Source: Neoceratodus forsteri (taxonomy: Eukaryota > Chordata > Ceratodontiformes > Ceratodontidae). Taken from it: DNA of 64,000 nt. Location of the stretch: assembly GCA_016271365.2 (NCBI GenBank), contig CM057453.1:1088157001-1088221000 (forward strand). The letters run 5' to 3'. A program made the translations under genes and the position numbers. Shown in pieces: positions 56,061-64,000 of this stretch. The notes beneath the pieces were generated by a model. It saw only the letters and a list, made by a program, of their open reading frames with translations, did no database searches and had not been told where the DNA came from. Positions within the stretch are counted from its first letter, which is position 1, and every line of letters begins with the position of its first letter.

Positions 56061-56335
56061 TTTCTACAAACTTCAGATAATTGCTCATGTTCCTGATGCC
56101 CTGTACCACTTCTAGTATATGTCTGTTGTATGCTTTTCCAGTTGTACTGAGGATGTACATAAGTTTCTGCACCACAGTATTGTTTGACTTTTGCTAATGT
56201 ATGTAAGACTGTGCTTGTACCATTGTGTCACCGTACTTCTGTCTTGTAATTGTTGTACTTCTCCCAAGTCTTGCCTAAAAATAGACATTGTATTGTCTAG
56301 TGCACCTACCTGGTAACAAAATTAGTTAATAAATA
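56061..56335 (+). mobile_element. L2-like 3' untranslated region and tail
   Basis: It ends TCTAGTGCACCTACCTGG plus TTAATAAATAAATAA and carries GCCTAAAAATAGAC just upstream, matching the tails at 3660-3810 and 22519-22591 (inverted). The preceding T/G-rich stretch is probably 3' untranslated region. No coding part is retained. Confidence 0.6.
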
Positions 56336-57650
56336 AATAATAGTAGCAACCAACTTTGTCCACAGCTTTGTGTATAAGCACATACAGTAGCTAACATCTT
56401 GTTTGAGCTGCTGGACAAAACTGACACTTGGCTGCACCCATTATCTCTAAAACATGGCTTCATAACTGATGATAATGGATACAGTGAGTTAAAGTGATAG
56501 AGGATGGGGGGTTCTGCAGAATTCCATGCATGACATGTTGTATTATGCTGGTATTGCTGGATTTTCTCAGCCAATCAGACCTCAAATAGTTGCTGTGTGT
56601 GTATTGTAGCATTTATTGCCATTTTTGCCCACTCATTCAAAGCAAGGCAGCAGTTGTGGGAGCTACATATCAAAGATAACCTGCCTCAGTGCTGCATGAA
56701 TCAAGAAGCAGCCACATGGTCAAACCCCACCCAGTAAAGGATTGAGCATATGCTCTAACAAAACGATGCACTGTGTGACTATATGCTCATTCATACCACC
56801 CATGATGAATCAGGGGCTTAACAGTAAAGCAGTGCTCTCTCATGGATGGCCTTTTTCTCATCTTACGGCCTTCTGAACATGCCACCCAGGCAGTTAGTGA
56901 TTACATGGTTTACATTAGAGGTGGGCAAAGTCTGGCAACTTCGCTTCTCTAAATAATTAGCAAAGTTTCCCAACTTCCCTGTCATCTCTGGATCATTCTA
57001 GTGGCTCTCTGGTGGATGTGATCCTATCTGTCCCTGCCCTTTTTTGGGTGTACTGAAACCTCACTATATACAGTGAGTGAGTAGGGGAAGCATGGTATCC
57101 CATGAGAAGGGTGACTGCTATTGAGCACTTACAAAAAGGGTGACTCAATAGCGGCACCTGTTCTCAGGGCTACTGGATGGGGAGGACGACTGCGGGTATA
57201 GTGACATCCTGTTGCTATATGTACATGCGCGGGGGGGATGAGTGAGCACACCGTATGACGGGTGAAAGGGAGGAAGGGCTTGTGGGAGGGGTAGTGTGGT
57301 GGCCAGTTGCCAAGCTGGCTCTGTAAGTGTGGTGGGTGGGTGACAGGTTAGGGGCTCCAAGGGTGCCAGGTTTGATTCCGGTGCATGTTCATTTTGTAGA
57401 GTGCCCGGTTAAAACTTTTGTTCGGGGTATTGCACCCCCAACATGCACCCCGAGTTGAAAATCTTTAGGGGGGTGTGGGGTCTCAGCCCCCTACATAAAC
57501 AAAATAAAAGCAAGTCCCCAGTGCTGTTTTACCATGTGCCAGGAGTGTACATCGGCGATGTACATTTGCCCTAACATCATTCGCCTTTGTTCGATCGCCA
57601 TTATCACATAAATCCAGGTAGCACTCAGGGCAGGATTCACATAATATAAT
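56336..57650. other. Unassigned DNA
   Basis: No coding signature. CAGGTTTGATTCCGG near 57368-57382 resembles a tRNA box B, but no convincing box A or repeat partner was found. Confidence 0.35.
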
Positions 57651-58231
57651 TATGTATTGAACTTTAGTTAGTAAGTTTCACCTGTGGCTTAGTCAGAGTT
57701 GAGGTAGCAAGTAGAGTTTTATTTTCTCAGAAGAAGCCAAAAGGGGAAGGAAGGAAACATATTCAATTCAGTGCTTTAGAGTAACTGGTAATTGCTATTT
57801 TTCTTTTAAACTTAGATTGTGGGCTTTTAGTGACACTGTACTTTCTTTGTTGTCTTTACTTAGAATTGTTTTTGGGCTGTTGAAAATTTAAAACGTAGTG
57901 GTGGTGTAATTCTTCGCTGTCTTTAATTGCTGCCCCCCCTCCCCTTCCCCCAACTCTTAATTATATGCCCTGTTAAATCTGATTGACAGGAGTTAAACAC
58001 AGGGTATAGTAAGGGGTGTGAAGTAGGAGGGGCATAAGGGGGAAGAAGCCCACCCTCAGCACGACAAGTGTTTTGACTCATTTATTTATTTATTTATTTT
58101 GTTTGTTTGTTTTTAAAGAAAATTATCTGAGGATCAGTAGCAGGATTTTTAGCACAGTAAATTAATAAAAAGGGAACTAGGAGAGCTTCAGTAGCAGACA
58201 AGTAGTGGAATAGCAGTATAACTGCAGTATA

Positions 58232-59156
58232 ATGTGGGGAGTGGTGCAATGCAGTGGCTGTGGGGCAGCCATATTCAGGCAGACCTTCTGGACACTGAGA
58301 TGCTGCCCTATCTGCATGCATCTCTCTGGACTGTGGGATGAGGTAGCCAGACTCAGAGCGGAAGTAAACTGGGTCAGGAGTACCATCACCCCTATCCAGA
58401 GACCACCCAGTCCAATGCAACTGCCTCAAAGGATGCCGAGAACGAGGAGCACTTGGATGACAGTGGGCTCAGGAAGGGTTAGAGCGGTCAGGTAGAGGCA
58501 CATCCCAGATCCTATTCCACTCAAGAACTCATATGCCACACTGGCAAATGAGGACAACCAAATAGAGGTACCCAGAGAAGTGGAAGGAAAGGATGTGGAG
58601 GTTAGCCAAGGAGGTGACCTCAGCGGGGAAAGCAGTGGACCCCAGAAGAGGAGGAAGTGAATCCTGGTGGGGACCCACTCATAAGAGGGATACAGCTAGG
58701 AACACAGGAGGGGAGGACAGGGAGGTGAGGTGCCTCACCAGGTGCCACGGCATGGAGGGATGGAAGGAAGATCCTGGGGATCACTGGGAAGGCATGACGG
58801 AGGGTGAGCTGGATGTCATTATCCACCTAGGTACTAATGACCTGGCAAATGGGAGCCAAAGGAAGTTCAGGAAGAGTTTAGGAAATTGGGAGGAGTCTCA
58901 AGCAAGTAGCTAATTCTGTCACTTTCAGAGGTACTACCAGCTAGAGGCAAGGAAAGTGATAGGAGTGCATGCACCAGGAACTTTAACTCATGGTTGAAGA
59001 ACTGGTGCTGTGAGGAAGGGTTTGATTCATTGGTGACTGGGGACCCACCTGGAGGAATGGAGGTTTGTTCAAGCCTCACGGCCTGCATCCATCCTGGAGG
59101 GAATCCAAGCACTCAATGATAAGTTTAAATGCTACATTGACAAGCATTTAAACTAG
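58232..59156 (+). pseudogene. CR1 copy E ORF1 remnant
   Basis: It opens MWGVVQCSGCGAAIFRQ followed by LRCCPICMHLSGLWDEVA, the same cysteine pattern as copy D. The SGNH block I reads GDPLIRG (Ser replaced by Pro, near 58671), HLGTND is intact (58824-58841), and the last block reads HGLHPS, so the catalytic Asp is lost. The ORF ends at the shared HLN stop (59154-59156). Frames shift at least twice. The esterase would be inactive even with the frame intact. Confidence 0.72.
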
Positions 59157-59412
59157 CAAAAGAGGTGGCAGGCCAGCAAGGAGGGTACCTACTGCCCCCC
59201 ACAGCTAGCAGTGGAACCAGTGAACCAGAGGGTGGCTATCTCTTCAAAGCAGTGTGCAAAAGATGGAGATTAGTGCCCAAGAGGTGGATAGGCAGAAAAG
59301 GGCAAATTCAGCAGAAGGGCAGACAGCAAGGAGAACCAGGGATAAAGGACAACCAAGGAAGGAGCTGGAGTAGAACAACTAAACAGTCTAGGAGGTCAAA
59401 TCATGGAAAGCC

Positions 59413-60115
59413 ATGTGTGCAAATGCCAGGAGCCTTAGCAACAAGATGGAAGATCTGGAGGCTGTCATGGTGCAGTCAGACCTGGACATTGTGGCCATCA
59501 CTGAAACCTGGTGTAATGATAACCATGACTGGGAGATGGCCATACCTGGCTACAACATATTCAGAAGAGAGAGAGCAGGCAGGAAGGGAGGAGGAGTGGC
59601 ACTGTATGTGAAAAATGACATAAGGGCCACAGAGTTCCAGGAGGAACAAAATGGGGGAGCAATACTGTGGGTTAAGCTGGAAAGGAAAATGGGGACAGCC
59701 ATCCACACAGGTGTGGTCTATAGACCACCAGCCCAGGAGGAAGAAACAGATAGGGAGCTGATGCTAGCCATCCAAAGGATGGCAGACAAGTGAGGTAGTA
59801 CTGGTTGGAGACTTCAATATTCCAGATGTGGACTGGAGCATCCCAGCAGCAGCATCAACTAGAGCAGATTTATCCTGGACTCCTTCAGGGTGCCTTCCTC
59901 AAGCAACTGGTCATGGAACCAACTCGGCAGAAGGCAATACTGGACCTTGTGCTCAAACAGGGACATGTGATGGGGGTAACAATGGGGAGCACCTGGGGAA
60001 CAGTGACCACCAGTCATTGTGGTTTGAAATCACAGAAAGAGCAGAACCAAACCACACAAAAACACGTATCCTGGATTTTAGGGGGCAGACTTTGGGAAAA
60101 TGGGGAGATACTTGA
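59413..60115 (+). pseudogene. CR1 copy E endonuclease domain
   Basis: NARSLSNKMEDLEAVM, AITETWCNDNHDW, GGGVALYVKNDIRATE and GVVYRPPAQEE lie in the first frame (59413-59793). After a frameshift near 59790 come GDFN (59807-59818) and, in another frame, NSDHQSLWFEI with SDH at 60002-60010. All catalytic motifs are intact as sequence, split over frames. Confidence 0.78.
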
Positions 60116-60179
60116 AAGAGGCATTAAGGGGAATGGGACAGGAATCAGGGGTTGAGGAACAGTGTGCAGTATTTAAAAT

Positions 60180-62152
60180 GGGGATTACAAGAACAACAGA
60201 ATTATGCATTAAGCAGGTTAGCAAGAGGAAAAGGAAGAGGAGACCATTATGGTTTTCCAAAGAGGTAGCAAAGAAAGTGAAAGCAAAAAGATTGCATTCA
60301 GGCAGTACAAAAAGACACAGGCAGAAGGGATAGGGAGACGACCAGGAGAAGCAAAGGGAGGCAGGGAGGTCAGTAAGGGAAGCCAAAGCTCAGACAGAAG
60401 AACACATTGCAAAATCAGTGGGTAGAGGGACACAACCTTTACAGGTACATAAGTGAAAAAGAAAGACAAAGGAGGGATAGTGAGACTGAAGGGGAGGATG
60501 GGGGCCGCGTGGAGGATGACAACAGTAAAGCTGACATATTGAACGAGTATTTCGCTCAGTCTTTTCTGAGGAAGAGGAAGGTAATGGGTCTGAAGGAGTA
60601 CAAGGGTGAGAATGGTGCAGAAATGGACACAAGTCCCTTTACACGAGAAAGGGTCCTGAAGGAACTGGAAGTAATAAGAGTTGATAAAGCAATGGGGCCA
60701 GATGGGAGAACCCAGGGTCCTTAAAGAACTAAGAGAGGTGGTGGCTGAACCTCTGGCTATCCTGTTTAGCCGATCACTGGAAACAGGGGAGGTACCCAAA
60801 GACTGGAGGACAGCAGATGTAGTCCCCTTATACAAAAGTGGGAACAAAGAGGAAGCAGGGAACTAGAGACCAGTCAGCCTCACCTCAGTAGTGGGGAAGA
60901 TCATGGAAGCACTACTGAAGGAGAGATTGGTGGAACATCTGGTTGTCAATGGACTACAGGACCCAAGGCAGCATGGTTTCACCAGGGGGAGGTCATGTCA
61001 GACCAACCTCGTTGAATTTTTTGACTGGGTGACTAGGGAGGTGGATCAGGGGAGGGCAGTGGACATGGCCTATCTGGACTTCAGCAAGGCCTTTGACACT
61101 GTGCCACATAGAAGACTACTACACAAACTGGGGAATATGGGTGTGCGCAGGACAGTAGTGTGGTGGGTAGGTAACTGGCTGGGTGGCAGGGCACAGAGGG
61201 TGGTGGTAAATGGCTGTCACTCCACAGAGGGAAGAGTGACCAGTGGGATACCACAGGGATCAGTGCTGGGACCGGTCCTATTCAACATCTTCATCAGTGA
61301 CATTGCTGGGACCTAGAAGGCAGAATTTCACTGTTCGCTGATGACACAAAGCTCTGTAACAGAGTAGATACACCAGAGGGTGTAGACAGAATGAGAAGGA
61401 CCTGCAGAAACTTAAAGAATGGTCAGGGTTTGGCAGTTGAAATTCAATGCAAAAGTGCAAGATAATGCATATGGGGCACAAAAACCCTGGCACAATATAT
61501 CAGTTGGGGTGAGGATATAGCATGCACCAAACAGGAAAGGGATCTTGGGTTATCATCTCTGATGACCTCAAGGTAGGGAAACAGTGTGACAAGGCAGCAG
61601 GTAAAGCAAATAGGATGCTGGGATGTATAGGCAGAGGCATCACCAGCAGGAAAAGGGAGGTCATAATTCACTATACAAGACATTAGTGAGGCCCTCACCT
61701 GGAGTACAGTGTACAGTTCTGAGACCATACCACGGCGACATAGGGTAGAGAAGGTTCAGAGGAGGGCAACAAAGATGGTGCATGGATTGCATCACAAGTC
61801 CTACGAAGACAGGTTGAAGGAACTGAACATGTACTCCCTGGAGGAGAGGAGGAGAGGGGATATGATAGAGACATACACGATCTCACAGGGAGGAACAGGG
61901 TGCAGGAATACACTATTTTAAGCAAAAAGATGTACCAGGACTAGAGGGCATGGGATGAAGTTGGAGGGAGGACGATTCAGAGGAAACATGAGGAAGAATT
62001 TCTTCACAGAATGGGTGGTGGACAAGTGGAACACCCTGCCAGAGGAAGTGGTGGGGGCTGAAACAATCATGGGATTTAAGAATGCATGGGATAGACATAA
62101 AGGAATTCTGGAGGTCAGGGGTAAGGGGCAACAGACTTCTAGGAAAACATAA
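60180..62152 (+). pseudogene. CR1 copy E reverse transcriptase and C-terminal tail
   Basis: In order: basic linker (KRKRRPLWFSKEVAKKVK, 60215-60270), ILNEYFAQSFLRK (60538-60577), KAMGPDG out of frame (60688-60710), [15 protein letters not shown] (60903-60947), [53 protein letters not shown] and [19 protein letters not shown] (to 61316). FADD follows in a shifted frame at 61334-61345. Tail pieces RRATKMVHGLHHKSYEDRL (61763-61820), LNMYSLEERRRGDMIET and GNMRKNFFTEWVVDKWNTLP (61982-62041) are in several frames. The RT core is well conserved. Confidence 0.82.
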
Positions 62153-62232
62153 ACTGAACTTACAAGCTCAAATGGGCAGACTGGGTGGGCCATAGGCCCT
62201 TATCTGCCGACACTGTCTATGTATCTATGTAT

Positions 62233-62973
62233 TCAGAAGCCACTCCAGAACAACATATATGCTCTTTGAACATTTATTTGCTTGTTATGCAGTTCATTCT
62301 GTTTCAGTTAATAGAAGTTGGAAAAATTCATTTCAGAGATTAATTCATTGCAGTTCACAAAGTTAATCAGCCTTGCAAAGTGTCAGTTTGCAGTACATGA
62401 ATAACTTCATGAATTGAGAATTTGACAACTTCACCAGTGAAATGGGGCCCATGGGATTGGAGGTTGCATGGTACTGAAATGAGATGTATGGTATGCGGTG
62501 GTTAAGTTGAGTGCAGTCTTCTGAAGAAAGGGCTGGAGAGAAGTCTGTTTCTGCTTGTCTAAACAAGTCAACCTTTAAAATCAATCTAAAAGATGAGTCT
62601 TTTGAAACAAAATCATTCACAAAATGATCTAGGGGTCCATGTGGAACTAGGTTAATGTTGTTTGTTTCTGGTTTTGCTGATTTATTTAGTTTAAAGTAGT
62701 GGTTCTAATGCAGCATTGCTGTGCGGGGGAGAGGAGGTGTTTTAGCTAGCAAGGCAGCCCAGAAAGGTCCAGAGAACTTGGAGCCTCTTTTTACTGTGAG
62801 CACTAGTCTGTGCACAACAGATATCTCATATTTGTTTTCTTCAGTCTTTCTTACTAATATTTTTTTTGTCTGTGATTTGTTTTTTATTTCTGTAGTAAAG
62901 TTTGGTGAGGTTAAGTGAAGTATTGTATCGGTCTCTTTCTATATTAGTTGTAGTTATTTGGCTTAGTTCTTAC
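62233..62973. other. Unassigned DNA
   Basis: No gene or repeat recognised between CR1 copy E and the inverted-repeat element. Confidence 0.45.
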
Positions 62974-63600
62974 AGGAAAACTACACCCTCATATCTTGTA
63001 AATTTTATTTGTTTTCATGTCAACAGACAATTCCTTTTGTGTAGCTGTTAGGGATATATGTGATTGCTTTAGTTTATTTTCACTGTTCATACTAGTCCCT
63101 GTAACTATCTTGGGGGTCTTCATATTCTGGTTGTTGAGATCTCATTGTCCCCGAGAGCTGCATTAGCATATGAGAACGTGATGGTTCAGCACCCTTTAGG
63201 CATACAGTATGTCTGTCTGCTGAATAGCAGTTCAACAAAACAAGCTGCAGAAAGGGGTGAAACTGTCTGAGTTGTAATGCAGGTTTTTTTTTCCCCTTAA
63301 TTGCATTCAATTTTTGTGTTTCCAGAGAGACTTTTCCCAGGATATTTGCACTTTCAGCACAGAGATACATGGTATAAATGGGTAATATGGCATCGTATTA
63401 TCATATGCTAATGCAGCTCTCATGAATAATGAGATTTCAACAACTATAAAATGGAGACCCCCAGGATAATTACATGGACTAGTATGAAAAGTGAAAATAA
63501 ACTAAAGAAACAAAAAATATCCCTAACATCTATAGGAAAATAGTTGTCTGTTGACATGGAAACAAATAAAATTTACAAGATATGAAGGTGTTGTTTTCCT
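62974..63600. mobile_element. Non-autonomous DNA element with 209-bp terminal inverted repeats
   Basis: Left arm 62974-63182 starts AGGAAAACTACACCCTCAT. The complement of the right arm (63391-63600) starts AGGAAAACAACACCTTCAT. The arms stay aligned through ATCTTGTAAATTTTATTTG, CATGTCAACAGACAA, TTTAGTTTATTTTCACT and AGAGCTGCATTAGCATATGA with scattered substitutions. The centre (63183-63390) has no similarity to known genes. Long inverted ends, no transposase and a 627-bp length fit a fold-back element or MITE. No target duplication could be assigned. Confidence 0.8.
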
Positions 63601-64000
63601 TTAATGTGACAGTGTTACATACAGTACCTTGTTAATTACCCATCATGTGTGTCTTGTTAATCCTTGTTGCATTAAAAAACAACTTAAAAATAACAATTAT
63701 TGGTTTTACTGTAGCTACTGTTAACTCAGTAAACGGTTCTGTTCAGAATCAGATGACACTGCTAATCACATGGGGTAGGTGTTGTCTGCTGCTGCTATTT
63801 AGTTTTACTGCAAGGTTTCTTTTAAGTTTTTTTCTTCACAGTCTTATAACTCTAAATCTATCAAATGACTTGAAAGAGATGCTTGACTACAGGGAGAGGA
63901 ATCTGGGAGGTGGCAAAGAAGTGCATAAGTTCTGTGGGTCAAAAGGGTGCTGCAGTGTCATCTATGGATGCCAGAGCCAGTAGTAGCACAGTACACCCCA
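63601..64000. other. Unassigned DNA at the window edge
   Basis: The open frame at 63645-63983 is hydrophobic in its middle but has no recognisable domain, codon bias or splice context. It is not called as a gene. Confidence 0.4.

Larger units (their letters stand above)
57651..62232 (+). mobile_element. CR1/L3-clade LINE, copy E (near full length)
   Basis: Same organisation as copy D: probable 5' untranslated region (57651-58231), ORF1 (58232-59156), endonuclease (59413-60115), RT (60400-61345), C-terminal tail (61400-62152) and 3' end GGGCAGACTGGGTGGGCC, finishing with CTATGTATCTATGTA at about 62232. Frameshifts occur near 58500, 59790, 60120, 60720 and 61310. A short (TTTA)n/(TTTG)n tract at 58080-58110 precedes ORF1. 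Confidence 0.85.

Noticed and set aside
57330..57420. tRNA gene or tRNA-SINE suggested by a box-B-like GGTTTGATTCC
   Set aside because: No cloverleaf could be drawn and no box A or repeat partner is evident.
63645..63983. 112-codon open frame near the window end
   Set aside because: Hydrophobic by composition only. No family signature or splice context.

Overview
The window reads as intergenic or intronic DNA from a vertebrate with a repeat-rich genome. It holds many broken non-LTR retrotransposons (CR1/L3, L2 and L1 clades), a Penelope-like element, a BED-finger hAT transposase relic, two tRNA-derived SINE families (one with a MIR-type CORE), fold-back DNA elements and satellite arrays. CR1, L2, CORE-SINE and Penelope together suggest a non-mammalian vertebrate, perhaps an amphibian (caecilian-like) or another large-genome lineage. 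That lineage guess is inference. I found no host exon, rRNA or tRNA gene, CRISPR array or bacterial operon. Almost every open reading frame is a transposon remnant or a by-product of tandem repeats.

Layout. 0-10 kb: single-copy-looking DNA, a short inverted-repeat element (848-990), a 50-bp tandem array (2.3-2.65 kb), a hAT/BED transposase relic (about 3.86-7.55 kb) split by a SINE with a 14-bp target duplication, and two more SINE copies in opposite orientation (8.2-9.3 kb). 10-16 kb: a plus-strand CR1 copy (A) split by a minus-strand CR1 3' fragment. 16.9-18.4 kb: an older CR1 relic split by a 659-bp SINE with a perfect 13-bp target duplication. 18.7-20.55 kb: CR1 copy B (minus). 20.9-24.1 kb: CR1 copy C (plus), carrying an L2 3' tail, a CORE-SINE and, at its 3' end, a second copy of the short inverted-repeat element. 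24.3-26.4 kb: an L2 (minus).

26.6-38.1 kb: a dispersed repeat present twice, a 31-bp minisatellite, hairpin elements, and the best-preserved CR1 (copy D, about 31.9-36.56 kb). D carries an ORF1 with zinc-knuckle-like cysteines and an SGNH-esterase signature, and an ORF2 with AP-endonuclease, reverse transcriptase and C-terminal parts. 38.4-40.8 kb: an L1-clade RT relic with a 588-bp retroposon inside it. 41.2-44.15 kb: a two-component satellite (143-bp and about 298-bp monomers) repeating as a block of about 1.72 kb. 44.3-44.66 kb: a tandem array whose units carry G/C-rich hairpins. 45.4 and 50.4 kb: two copies of a fold-back element. 45.96-48.03 kb: a second L2-like LINE (minus). 48.9-49.7 kb: a CR1 3' fragment. 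51.25-53.86 kb: a Penelope-like element with a GIY-YIG endonuclease relic between inverted arms of about 440-460 bp, with a decayed hammerhead-like core in one arm. 57.7-62.23 kb: CR1 copy E. 62.97-63.60 kb: a 627-bp element with 209-bp terminal inverted repeats.

How the parts relate. The autonomous elements (CR1, L2, L1, Penelope, hAT) all look dead: every coding copy has stops or frameshifts. The CORE-SINEs share their 3' tail with the L2 at 24.3 kb, the arrangement expected when an L2 machinery mobilises a SINE. Nested insertions give a relative chronology: hAT, old CR1, CR1-A, CR1-C and L1 are older than the SINEs and retroposons found inside them.
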